This document shows, one piece after another, positions 56,381 through 64,000 of a stretch of DNA of 64,000 nucleotides. Origin of the DNA: Taurinivorans muris (GTDB taxonomy: Bacteria; Desulfobacterota; Desulfovibrionia; Desulfovibrionales; Desulfovibrionaceae). Position 1 is the first letter of the stretch, and every line of letters begins with the position of its first letter. A program made the translations under genes and the position numbers. A model generated the notes under the pieces. That model saw only the letters and a program-made list of their open reading frames with translations, had not been told where the DNA came from and did not search any database. Location: NCBI RefSeq assembly GCF_025232395.1, contig NZ_CP065938.1, positions 310,001 through 374,000 of the forward strand. Direction: 5' to 3'.

Positions 56381-59300
56381 GTCGCTTTAGCATAAAAAAA
56401 CACCAGCTAAGCTGGTGGAATAAAAAATCTTTAGATACAAGACGTTCCTTCTTTGGTATGCATTTGATGTGTTCGTCAATGATACCCAAAGGAAGACAGT
56501 GTGTTATGAACGACAGTCAAAGCTTATCCCATACCAAATGGAATTGCAAATATCATATAGTTTTTGTACCAAAATTTCGTCGTAAAGCAATTTATCTGAA
56601 AATAAAAAATGATATGGGAAAAATTCTCAGGCAATTTTGTGAACAGAAAAAAGTAATAATAGAAGGGGAGATGTGTGCAGATCATGTACATATGTTAGCA
56701 GCTATCCCTCCCAATCTAAGTGTCTCATCATTTATGGGATACTTGAAAGGAAAGAGTTCTTTAATGATATTTGATAGACATGCACATCTCATTATGCTTA
56801 GAAATACCCCTCTTGTTCTTTCTTTGCTTGGTGCGGACAAGGATTTGACTGTTTCAACCAATTACAGAACCTTGAATAAAGTTCTCAGGGAAAAGCATAA
56901 ATTGCCTGTTGATGTAATGAAGCAAGTACCAAAGGCAATGACTGATCCTATTATGATTTTTAAATCCGCCACTGTTGCTAATGACTATGTGATGATGCTT
57001 GATTTAAAAGATAATAAAGGGGCAACCGTTGTTGTGCCTGTCTCTTTGAATTATGATGGTATCGCAAATTATACCGTCAATTATGTTCCGAGTGTATACG
57101 GTAAAGCAAATGAAAATACAGGAAAACCAAATAATAATTGGTTTATCAATCAAATTGAACAAGGAAATCTTGTTTATCAAAACAATAAAAAAAGCCGTGA
57201 GTGGCGGACATCTTCAGGGCTCCGATTGCCAAGGGTTGGTTCCGATCTAATCACTCACGGCAAGAATAAGAATATCTTAACAGATGTTGATTTGTCAAGT
57301 GCAAAAAGTGCTAACCCTACGTATTATCAAAATTCTTCCCCTCGCGGGCTTATCCGGTTCAATCCAAAGACACAGGAAGCAATGATTACCGTGTTCAAAG
57401 ACAAAAAAAATTTTTCCACTGTCCTGCATGAAACAAGCCATTACTTTTTACAGACACTGGCTAATGCCTATCAAATGGAAAATGCTCCGGCATGGGTAAA
57501 GGAAAACTTTGAAACGCTTGCAAGAGAAATGGGTTTTGACCCAAGTCAGCCGCTCTCCACAGAAACACATGAACGCTTTGCAAGATTTGGAGAAGCTTAT
57601 TTTAGAGAAGGCAAAGCCCCACGGGAAGAACTTGCCGGGGCTTTCAGCATGTTCAAAGGCTGGCTTACTTCCTTATACCGTTATGTGTCAAAGCTGCTTG
57701 GCAGGGACAGTCTGAACGATGAAATACGCAGTGTCTTTGACAATATGCTGGAGACAGAGGAACAGATTGAACAGGCAAAACGAAACAGGGAAAAGGAAAG
57801 CTCCATTCAGATACTGGCAAGCAAATTCAACCTCAAACAGGAACAGCTTGATTTACTGCAAAAAGAAAAGGACAGAGCGGATAAAAAGGCTTCCGCAATT
57901 ATTTTACTCAACAAAATACAAGGCTTGAAAAATGCAGAAGAGAATGCCAGAAAGGAAGTTTCTGAAATTGTGTGGACTTCTGATTATTACAATTCTCTGG
58001 ACACTATACGTAAAAATGGAAAAATAAGCTTTGAAAGTCTGCTGGGATTTTTAGATGAAGATACAGCAAACAGTATCAAAACAAAATGGAAAGATTATTT
58101 TTCAGACAGCGAAAATGCCATGAGTATTGATGAGGCTGCAATTTATTTCAATACTTCAGCGGAACAGTTTATCAATCTTTTATTCAATGAACTGCCTGCA
58201 AAGGATTATATTGACCGGTATGTGCGGAACGCAAGGAATAAATTTGAGGCAAGTTTCAACGCTGATGTGGAATACATGGGGCTTGATAACGATGTGCTTA
58301 ATCTTGAGATTGAACTTATGGGCGGACAGAAAATTGATTTGAAAGCACTTGATACCGCCCTTTCTGAACGGGCTGACAGAAAAGCCGGAGAAGATTTGGA
58401 CAGGGACTATGAACGGCTGAAAATGTCCATTGAAAAGAAAAGCTCCATGCTTCGGGATTTGCTGAATAAAAAAGAAGATACCGCCACTAAAAAAGAAATC
58501 TTAAAACTCAAAGAACAAATGCGGATTATGCGGGCAGATCTGAAAGCCAACTATGAAAAGAAAATGGAACGGGATAAAACTGTCCGGGCAGTCCGAAAAG
58601 AAGTAAAATCAAAATCTGTGCCTGAAGAATGGCGGCAGCAGATTTTACAGCTGGTGCAAAAAGTGAAAGGGCTTGGCACGCCTGCCATGACTGCGGACAG
58701 GAATATTCCAAGCTGGCAGAAGTTTAAAGACGCAAAGTTTGGAGCAGAAAAACAGGATTTGGGAGTGGAGCTTGCTGCTCCGCCTATTCCGGAATGGCTG
58801 GAGAATTTGGCGGAATCTATTTCCTTATCAGAGCTCAGCACTGCTGATTTGAAAGACTTGCGGACAGGCATAAAATCTCTTGCCCATATCGGCAGAGCTG
58901 AAAGAACTATTCTTGACGGACAGGAAAGGAAAAGAGTGCAGGAAACAGTCAATGAGTGTACTGAAAATATGGGGAAAATTACCCAAACAAAATATTTAAC
59001 CGACAGGGAAAAAGCGGAATTTATCGGAGGAATAGTTGATAAAACTCGTGGTGTTGTTGCTCTTATGACCCAAATGCGGGACCTTTTCAGACGTGCTGAC
59101 GGGTACACAAAAGAGGGAACCGGACCAAACAGCAAATATATCACACAAAGGATACATGATGCACAGGTTCGGGAACTGGGGCTTACGGACAGTTTTCAAA
59201 AAGAATTTTCCAGCATTTGGCAGCCCATAGCGATACATTCAAACTTTACCAAAGAGTTTGTGATTGAGGGAATACAGCTTCCAAAGGAACTTATGCGGCG

Positions 59301-61029
59301 CTGGGGCGGTAAATTCAGCAAAGACAGAGTGATTGCCGTTGCTCTCAATATGGGCAATAAAGGCAATTTGGACGCTCTGATGAAAGGCTATGGCTGGACT
59401 ATGGAAGATTTAGGAAAGATTATTTCCACCTTGTCAGAAGAAGAACTTTTTGCTGTTCAGAAAACATGGGACATGCTGGAGCGGCTGCGTCCTCACCTTG
59501 AAAAAACATACAAGGAAATGAACGGCGTGGATATGAAACTGGTTGAAGCGCAGGCGATAACGGTTACTTCCAAAGAGGGAGCAAATATAACCTTGCGAGG
59601 CGGTTATTATCCTTTGCAGTTTGACCCGGAACTTGCCCAAAGCATAGGAGAAAAAGAAAAAATAGACAATATCCTGAATGCAAATGCATTTTTACCCGCA
59701 AAGCCGACAGTACGCAAAGGCATGACTATGGCTCGTACCGGCTCTAAAAAACCGCCGTTGTTGTCCTTTGTGAGCGTTGTCAGCAGACATTTGGAAGACA
59801 GTATCAAATATGCTACCCATGCCGCAGCTGTGCGTGATGTGTATAAGATTGTTAGCAATGCAGAGTACAGGGATAGTTTTGTCAGCGCTTTTGGTTCGCA
59901 GGCTTATGAACAGATTGCGCCATGGCTGAAAGCCTGCGCCACTATAAACAGGGAACCAACACACGAATTAAAGAAGTTTGCAAAGTTTTTGACTTCAAGA
60001 GGCAGCTTGTTTGCTATGGGGCTTTCTTTGCGGACTTCATGGATGCAGTTTACCAGTATTGGCTCTTCCATCAAGGTTGACGGCTTGGGCAATTTTATGA
60101 ATGGCTGCTGGATGTTTATAACCAAGCCAAGAGAAACTGTAAGAATGGTTAAAGAAATGTCTGCCTACATGAACAACAGAACAAAAATATATGACAAGAC
60201 AGTTGCTGATACGCTAGGAAAATATAATCCTAATGCAACAGCTTTACGGGTAGGAAATCATATTTTCACCAGACAGCAGTTTGACAGCGCCTGCTTTGCT
60301 CTGACGGCTATGGCGGATATGGCGGTTGCTGTTCCTACATGGCTTGGCAAATATAATGCAGAAATAAAGAAGGGGCTGACAGAACAGGACGCAATCAGAA
60401 AAGCGGACGAAGCTGTGATTATGGCACAGGGCAGCGGCATGACTATGGATACAACATCCCTTATGCGTGAAAAAGGGGCGTGGGAGTTTCTGCTGATGTT
60501 TATGTCCTTTGCCATGAACTGGCAAAACAGGCAGCGCTTTTATTTTGCAGGGTACAAAGAATATCTGAAAGGCAATCAGTCTGAAATTGACCATAAAGAG
60601 TTTTTCAGCCACATTGCCCTTGAATGGATTATGCCGCCTGTGCTTACGGTTGCCATGCTGTCCTTGCAGGATGACGAGTACACGCTGGAAGAAGCAAAAG
60701 ACGATTTAATGAATGAAGCTGTTTCTTACTGGCTTATGGGTGTGCCGATTATCCGGGATATTTACAGCGGTATCGGGTATGGCACAAAGTTTGGGGAAAC
60801 GGCAGCAAGCAAAGGAATTGAACTTGGCAAACAGGTTTATAAGGATATGCGGAAAATGCAGGAGGGAAAAGATATGTCTTATTCCACCATGAAGCATATT
60901 ATCAACTTCGTGGGTTTCAATCTGGGTATTCCTACAAATTCTTTCTTCAGAGTTGGAGAAGGCACTTACGAATGGCTTGAGGGGGATGCCGGAATAGGTG
61001 CTATTATCTTGGGCAAGCCGTATAGATGA
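56368..61029 (+). CDS. Chimeric frame: IS200 transposase fragment joined to phage-type large polyvalent protein
   Basis: A 1553-codon open frame; the best start is ATG 56506, 1507 residues. Up to about 56790 it is the N-terminal part of an IS200 TnpA. Then follows a phage-derived protein whose own beginning is lost: a MuF C-terminal-like toxin/nuclease domain (LSLLGADKDLTVSTNYRTLN to SREWRTSSG), a zincin-like HETSH near codon 355, long coiled coils (about 470-850), and a C-terminal part with hydrophobic stretches and FLTSRGSLFAMGLSLRTSWM. Such giant proteins ride in phage heads or conjugative elements and enter cells with DNA. The frame is open for 4.2 kb, so the decay is recent or the chimera is used. 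Confidence 0.65.
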   Translation: MQFFCRFSIKKHQLSWWNKKSLDTRRSFFGMHLMCSSMIPKGRQCVMNDSQSLSHTKWNCKYHIVFVPKFRRKAIYLKIKNDMGKILRQFCEQKKVIIEGEMCADHVHMLAAIPPNLSVSSFMGYLKGKSSLMIFDRHAHLIMLRNTPLVLSLLGADKDLTVSTNYRTLNKVLREKHKLPVDVMKQVPKAMTDPIMIFKSATVANDYVMMLDLKDNKGATVVVPVSLNYDGIANYTVNYVPSVYGKANENTGKPNNNWFINQIEQGNLVYQNNKKSREWRTSSGLRLPRVGSDLITHGKNKNILTDVDLSSAKSANPTYYQNSSPRGLIRFNPKTQEAMITVFKDKKNFSTVLHETSHYFLQTLANAYQMENAPAWVKENFETLAREMGFDPSQPLSTETHERFARFGEAYFREGKAPREELAGAFSMFKGWLTSLYRYVSKLLGRDSLNDEIRSVFDNMLETEEQIEQAKRNREKESSIQILASKFNLKQEQLDLLQKEKDRADKKASAIILLNKIQGLKNAEENARKEVSEIVWTSDYYNSLDTIRKNGKISFESLLGFLDEDTANSIKTKWKDYFSDSENAMSIDEAAIYFNTSAEQFINLLFNELPAKDYIDRYVRNARNKFEASFNADVEYMGLDNDVLNLEIELMGGQKIDLKALDTALSERADRKAGEDLDRDYERLKMSIEKKSSMLRDLLNKKEDTATKKEILKLKEQMRIMRADLKANYEKKMERDKTVRAVRKEVKSKSVPEEWRQQILQLVQKVKGLGTPAMTADRNIPSWQKFKDAKFGAEKQDLGVELAAPPIPEWLENLAESISLSELSTADLKDLRTGIKSLAHIGRAERTILDGQERKRVQETVNECTENMGKITQTKYLTDREKAEFIGGIVDKTRGVVALMTQMRDLFRRADGYTKEGTGPNSKYITQRIHDAQVRELGLTDSFQKEFSSIWQPIAIHSNFTKEFVIEGIQLPKELMRRWGGKFSKDRVIAVALNMGNKGNLDALMKGYGWTMEDLGKIISTLSEEELFAVQKTWDMLERLRPHLEKTYKEMNGVDMKLVEAQAITVTSKEGANITLRGGYYPLQFDPELAQSIGEKEKIDNILNANAFLPAKPTVRKGMTMARTGSKKPPLLSFVSVVSRHLEDSIKYATHAAAVRDVYKIVSNAEYRDSFVSAFGSQAYEQIAPWLKACATINREPTHELKKFAKFLTSRGSLFAMGLSLRTSWMQFTSIGSSIKVDGLGNFMNGCWMFITKPRETVRMVKEMSAYMNNRTKIYDKTVADTLGKYNPNATALRVGNHIFTRQQFDSACFALTAMADMAVAVPTWLGKYNAEIKKGLTEQDAIRKADEAVIMAQGSGMTMDTTSLMREKGAWEFLLMFMSFAMNWQNRQRFYFAGYKEYLKGNQSEIDHKEFFSHIALEWIMPPVLTVAMLSLQDDEYTLEEAKDDLMNEAVSYWLMGVPIIRDIYSGIGYGTKFGETAASKGIELGKQVYKDMRKMQEGKDMSYSTMKHIINFVGFNLGIPTNSFFRVGEGTYEWLEGDAGIGAIILGKPYR
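56396..56790 (+). mobile_element. Truncated IS200-type element (left end and 5' part of tnpA)
   Basis: The left-end hairpin CACCAGCTAAGCTGGTG (56401-56417) and the RBS-masking repeat are kept, and the transposase reads from ATG 56506 through HTKWNCKYHIVF, ADHVHMLAAIPP and SSLMIFDRHAHL, parallel to the intact copy at 62 kb. After about 56788 similarity stops abruptly; the tyrosine half and right end are gone. Confidence 0.82.
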
Positions 61030-61128
61030 TGATTTTAAAACAGTTAATGTTCGCTTTTTAGTTTTGTATAATCATATTGGCAGCAAAGAAGCAGTATGAA
61101 ATTTATGCAATTTTTTACATAAATTTAC

Positions 61129-61157
61129 TTGACAGTATGCAAAAAATTGCATAAAAA
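61129..61157 (+). promoter_or_regulatory. hicAB promoter with palindromic operator
   Basis: TTGACA (61129-61134), 17 bases, TAAAAA (61152-61157). The spacer and -10 hold a palindrome, TATGCAA-AAAA-TTGCATA (61136-61153). A related ATGCAATTTTTTACAT lies upstream (61105-61120). Operators overlapping the promoter are usual for autoregulated HicB/HicAB systems. Confidence 0.7.
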
Positions 61158-61178
61158 TATCTTCAGGACGGAGGAAAA

Positions 61179-61361
61179 ATGAAAAGAAAAGACATACTCC
61201 GAAAATTGGCAGAGGCAGGGTTTATCATTGAAGAGGGTAAAAAACATACCCACGTTATAAAAGACGGTAAAATGATAAGCGTGGTAAGCAGACAAGCAGA
61301 AATAAAAGAAAACATTGTCCGCCAAATTCAAAAACAAACCGGGGTAAAATTATTACCATAA
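61179..61361 (+). CDS. hicA: HicA-type toxin, mRNA interferase
   Basis: A 60-residue protein with a double-stranded-RNA-binding-like fold: MKRKDILRKLAEAGFIIEEGKKHTHVIKDG, then VVSRQAEIKENIVRQI. The histidine in KKHTHVI corresponds to the catalytic His of HicA. It cleaves mRNA and stops growth unless bound by HicB. The GGAGG ribosome site is strong. HicB follows after 48 bases. Confidence 0.88.
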   Translation: MKRKDILRKLAEAGFIIEEGKKHTHVIKDGKMISVVSRQAEIKENIVRQIQKQTGVKLLP

Positions 61362-61409
61362 GAAAGGGGGAATTTTCCCCCTTGCCCCGTAGCATATAGA
61401 GGGCTATTT

Positions 61410-61829
61410 ATGAGCAGATATTTTTCTATTATTTTCAAAGCAAAAGAGGGCGGTTTTATAGCTCTTTTTCCCGATATTCCAGAGGCATTTACGCAAGGAG
61501 AAGATTTGGCGGAATGTGTGGATATGGCAAAAGAGGTTTTAGATGAGGTTTTAGAAAGATATACTTTAGAACGCAGGAAACTGCCTGTACCGTCTTCTCT
61601 TGAATATATAGAGAAAAAAGCGGATGAAGAAATTGCAGAAAACGGCGATACATTAGACCTTTCTTTCAAGCCTCTTTTTCAATATATCGAGGCGGCGGAA
61701 ATGGATGTGAAGCCTGTAAGAATTACTGTTAGCTTCCCAAAATCAACCCTTGAAACTATTGACAAAAAAGCCGATAAATTAGGAATGACCCGTTCAGGGT
61801 TTTTGGCTAAATGTGCATTGGCTTATTGA
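61410..61829 (+). CDS. hicB: HicB-type antitoxin
   Basis: A 139-residue protein. The N-terminal HicB fold (1-70) reads FSIIFKAKEGGFIALFPDIPEAFTQGEDLAECVDMAKEVLDEVLE and binds the toxin. The C-terminal ribbon-helix-helix (about 103-139) reads VRITVSFPKSTLETIDKKADKLGMTRSGFLAKCALAY and binds the operator. It neutralises HicA and represses the operon. A clear terminator follows. Confidence 0.9.
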   Translation: MSRYFSIIFKAKEGGFIALFPDIPEAFTQGEDLAECVDMAKEVLDEVLERYTLERRKLPVPSSLEYIEKKADEEIAENGDTLDLSFKPLFQYIEAAEMDVKPVRITVSFPKSTLETIDKKADKLGMTRSGFLAKCALAY

Positions 61830-61860
61830 ATAATCAAACGTAAGATAAAGAATAAAAATA

Positions 61861-61890
61861 AGCCCCCGTCCGGGGGCTCTTTTGTCTTTT
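61861..61890 (+). terminator. Rho-independent terminator after hicB
   Basis: AGCCCCCG with CGGGGGCT (61861-61878), a 2-base loop by strict pairing (4 or more bases when relaxed), followed by CTTTTGTCTTTTG. Confidence 0.82.
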
Positions 61891-62123
61891 GTTGGTTTTG
61901 CCTACCAATATTTGTTTGTATTTAGTTATAATATTTTGTATTGTCAAGAAAAAGAAAAAATATAAAATCAATAAAATAATAGGGGTATTTTTAGGGGTAC
62001 AAATAATTATAGTTTTATGTTATTTTTAGTAAAAATAAGTTATTATGATGTAAGTTGTAATCTCCCCCTTGCACAATAAACCACCTGCTATGCAGGTGGA
62101 ATTAAAAATCTTTAGATACAAGA

Positions 62124-62180
62124 ATGTCCTCCTTTGGTATACATTTGTTGTGTTCGCTAATGATAACCAAAGGAGGACAT
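62124..62180 (+). promoter_or_regulatory. RBS-sequestering hairpin in tnpA leader
   Basis: ATGTCCTCCTTTGGT (62124-62138) is perfectly complementary to ACCAAAGGAGGACAT (62166-62180), which contains the ribosome site AAAGGAGG just before the ATG at 62185. In the mRNA the site would be hidden, as known for IS200, keeping transposase levels low. Confidence 0.85.
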
Positions 62181-62184
62181 TTCT

Positions 62185-62649
62185 ATGTCTGGAAATCAAA
62201 GTTTATCTCATACCAAATGGAATTGCAAATATCATATAGTGTTTGCCCCAAAATATTGTCGTCAAATAATTTATAATAAATTAAAAGAAGATATTGGCAG
62301 GATTTTACGTCAGCTCTGTGAACAAAAGAAAGTAGAAATATATGAAGCCAATGCGTGCAAAGACCATATCCACATGTTAGTATCTATTCCTCCCAATCTA
62401 AGTGTATCGTCATTTATGTGGTACTTGAAAGGAAAGAGTTCTTTGATGATATTTGATAGACATGCCAATTTAAAATACAAGTATGGCAACAGACATTTTT
62501 GGTGCAGGGGCTATTATGTTGATACAGTAGGACGCAATAGAGAAAAAATAGCGGAATACATTCGAAATCAATTGAATGAAGATATAATCAATGACCAAAT
62601 GACGTTCAAAGAATACTTTGACCCGTTTACGGGCAGTAAGAATAATTAA
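62185..62649 (+). CDS. tnpA: IS200-type transposase TnpA (HUH Y1)
   Basis: A 154-residue HUH transposase. The metal-binding HUH motif is HIH in KDHIHMLVSIPP (about 61-66) and the catalytic tyrosine is in GYYVDTVGRNREKIAEYIRNQ (about 112). SHTKWNCKYHIVFAPKYCR is the conserved opening. It cuts and joins single-stranded DNA at the hairpin ends. All catalytic residues are present, so the element may be active. Confidence 0.95.
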   Translation: MSGNQSLSHTKWNCKYHIVFAPKYCRQIIYNKLKEDIGRILRQLCEQKKVEIYEANACKDHIHMLVSIPPNLSVSSFMWYLKGKSSLMIFDRHANLKYKYGNRHFWCRGYYVDTVGRNREKIAEYIRNQLNEDIINDQMTFKEYFDPFTGSKNN

Positions 62650-62779
62650 GGCAATGGTGAGCTACTTTAGTAGCAGCTTGTGAATGTAATGCGATTGGCG
62701 AACACTTCAAAACGCCTTTAGGCGTAAGCCAGTAATATGCCCTTACAGGGCTGGAGAAAACCACCGGCTTAGCCGGTGG

Positions 62780-63187
62780 TACTTATTTGAGTGGGTTTTA
62801 TTTCGTATTCGTTCGTTATCATTCGTTTACATTCGCAAAGATTGAGATATGAAAGGGGCATAGACAAAACTGAAAAAAGGAGTGCGTATCCCTAGTCTGT
62901 CTTTGGCCGATAGTATAAAAAAGCGGGGTAAAAATTTATTCAGCTTGCTTTTTTATATTTTTTATTTCAATATTTGCAATGCCATTCCAAAACCATATCC
63001 CGCTATGGCCTATCATATCTTGGACTATTCCGGTTTTTGATATAAAATATCCCACTTTCGTTCACGATATGAAAGGCAAGGGGTGAAGCGCTATAAGATG
63101 AGCCGTATCAGGTAGTTGCCGGCAACAGGTCATATGTTTATGTAACTCCTGACGAGGGACAGAAAGGGCGTATCAGATATTTTATTA
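62780..63187. other. Gene-free stretch between the two insertion sequences
   Basis: No credible frame. TTTCG or ATTCG words recur at 62801, 62807, 62821 and 62831. Fragments such as CGCTATGGCC and TGCCGGCAACA do not resolve into a gene; possibly remnants of the phage region that ended here. No tRNA-like att site is visible. Confidence 0.4.
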
Positions 63188-63900
63188 GGCTCTTGACTAG
63201 TATCTCATATAGAAATTATATATAACTATATGGAATACAATAGAATAAGCAAGTATAAAATAAAAAAAATTATTAAATGCTTTGCAGAGGATTTAACTGC
63301 AACATCTACGAGTAATTTACTTGGTATAAATCGTAATACCATAAATGCATATTACAATCTTTTAAGGGAAAAAATTTTTCTTTTCTCTCTGGAAGAAGAG
63401 AGAAAAGAATTGGGTGAATTTGAACTTGATGAAAACTATTTTGGTGCCAGAAGAGTGGGAGGTAAACGCGGACGAGGAGCAGCTGGAAAAACACCTGTAT
63501 TTGGAGTGCTGAAACGAGAAGGAAAGGTGCATGTCAACATAGTTCCACGATGTTCCAAAGAAGAATTAATGCCTATAATTCAGGGTAAAATCCTTGAAGG
63601 TTCTACAATTCATACAGATGGTTGGAGAGCATATGACGGATTAATTTTAAATGGTTATACCCATTATAGACTATTTCACCATGAAAATGAATTTACAAGG
63701 GGAAAATCTCATGTGAACGGAATAGAAAGCTTCTGGAGCTTTGCTAAAAGACGATTAGCAAAGTTTAATGGTCTAACAGATGAAAAGTTTATCTTGCACT
63801 TAAAAGAATGTGAGTGTAGATTTAATTTTAGAAATGAAAATTTTGAGCAATTTTTAATTGAAATCTTCTTTCAAAAATAGAGATGATAGTCTAAACCCTT
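63188..63900 (+). mobile_element. Intact IS1595-family insertion sequence with 8-bp target duplication
   Basis: Imperfect inverted repeats: GGCTCTTGACTAGTATCTC (63188-63206) against the complement of GAGATGATAGTCTAAACCC (63880-63898), 14 of 19 matching. The flanks carry TTTTATTA at 63180-63187 and again at 63901-63908, an 8-bp duplication as expected for this family. It holds one transposase gene. Confidence 0.85.
63230..63880 (+). CDS. IS1595-family (ISXO2-like) transposase
   Basis: A 216-residue DDE-type transposase: a short N-terminal helix-turn-helix (LTATSTSNLLGINRNTINAYYNLLR), then ELDENYFGARRVGGKRGRGAAGKTPVFGVLKR, with the catalytic Asp in ELDE, the second in STIHTDGWRAYDGL, and HVNGIESFWSFAKRRLAKFNG carrying the later His/Asn/Glu. 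The N-terminal zinc-ribbon of some family members is absent. The stop codon TAG overlaps the right inverted repeat. The closely similar, decayed copy lies at 44.5 kb. Confidence 0.93.
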   Translation: MEYNRISKYKIKKIIKCFAEDLTATSTSNLLGINRNTINAYYNLLREKIFLFSLEEERKELGEFELDENYFGARRVGGKRGRGAAGKTPVFGVLKREGKVHVNIVPRCSKEELMPIIQGKILEGSTIHTDGWRAYDGLILNGYTHYRLFHHENEFTRGKSHVNGIESFWSFAKRRLAKFNGLTDEKFILHLKECECRFNFRNENFEQFLIEIFFQK

Positions 63901-64000
63901 TTATTATAATGGCAAAGGGAATATCTGCATGATACGTGCTTATTTAAGCCGGTAAGAGGTAATTCCTTTATATTTGATGCAATTGATTTCCGGGTCTTCT

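Larger units (their letters stand above)
62081..62779 (+). mobile_element. Complete IS200-type insertion sequence (IS200/IS605 family)
   Basis: The left-end hairpin CCACCTGCTATGCAGGTGG (62081-62099) and right-end hairpin CCACCGGCTTAGCCGGTGG (62761-62779) bracket a single tnpA gene; no tnpB is present. The true cleavage sites lie some bases outside each hairpin and cannot be fixed by eye. A smaller hairpin, ACGCC-TTTA-GGCGT, sits at 62711-62724. The element seems intact and is a sister of the truncated copy at 56.4 kb. Confidence 0.88.

Noticed and set aside
61980-62005. Direct repeat AGGGGTA-TTTTT-AGGGGTA as phage attachment core
   Set aside because: No second copy at another border and no integrase gene in the window.

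Overview
The window looks like a chromosome segment of a low-GC, anaerobic member of the Desulfovibrionaceae (Desulfovibrionales), possibly host-associated. The basis is the 16S rRNA gene, read by eye and not searched, together with a TAXI-type TRAP transporter, many radical SAM and iron-sulfur flavoproteins, a type III glutamine synthetase and a QueH-type queuosine enzyme. No species call can be made without a database search.

Left part (1-14.6 kb). A minus-strand operon reads iron-sulfur flavoprotein, amidohydrolase-2 protein, short-chain dehydrogenase, TAXI binding protein, TRAP permease (cut by the window edge). It looks like an uptake-and-conversion module for an unknown organic acid. 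Across a gap holding a decayed NTF2-like gene lie a TetR regulator and a plus-strand redox group: radical SAM protein, flavodoxin-fold reductase, an unusual twin-arginine exported iron-sulfur flavoprotein, and a flavin reductase. Next come a DUF302 protein, a NapH-like membrane ferredoxin broken at a run of ten Ts, a MarR regulator, and a tight three-gene operon (GNAT-TraB/GumN fusion, GNAT, radical SAM/SPASM).

Modification island (14.8-26.1 kb). On the minus strand are a WbqC-like protein, two family 2 glycosyltransferases, three tandem paralogous radical SAM/SPASM proteins with the stump of a fourth, and two FkbM methyltransferase proteins, one with two FkbM domains. Divergently lie a SAM methyltransferase and an ATP-grasp/HAD fusion. 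This is the best candidate for an undescribed biosynthetic system, probably making or decorating a surface glycoconjugate or small molecule.

Core part (26.5-44.2 kb). TauE/SafE exporter, QueH, a PaaK-type acyl-CoA ligase, then nitrogen assimilation: glutamine synthetase III, glutamate synthase large subunit, and a convergent NifA-like sigma-54 activator. A complete rRNA operon follows (16S, tRNA-Ile, tRNA-Ala, 23S, 5S) with visible processing stems and promoter.

Accessory island (44.4-64 kb). Directly behind 5S, and framed by two oppositely oriented IS1595-type elements (left decayed, right intact with an 8-bp target duplication), lie a type I restriction-modification operon with an embedded AAA ATPase/TOPRIM pair, a superfamily 1 helicase-nuclease, a phage-type giant protein gene fused to a truncated IS200 transposase, a HicAB toxin-antitoxin pair and a complete IS200-type element. 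This is a defence and mobile-element hotspot.
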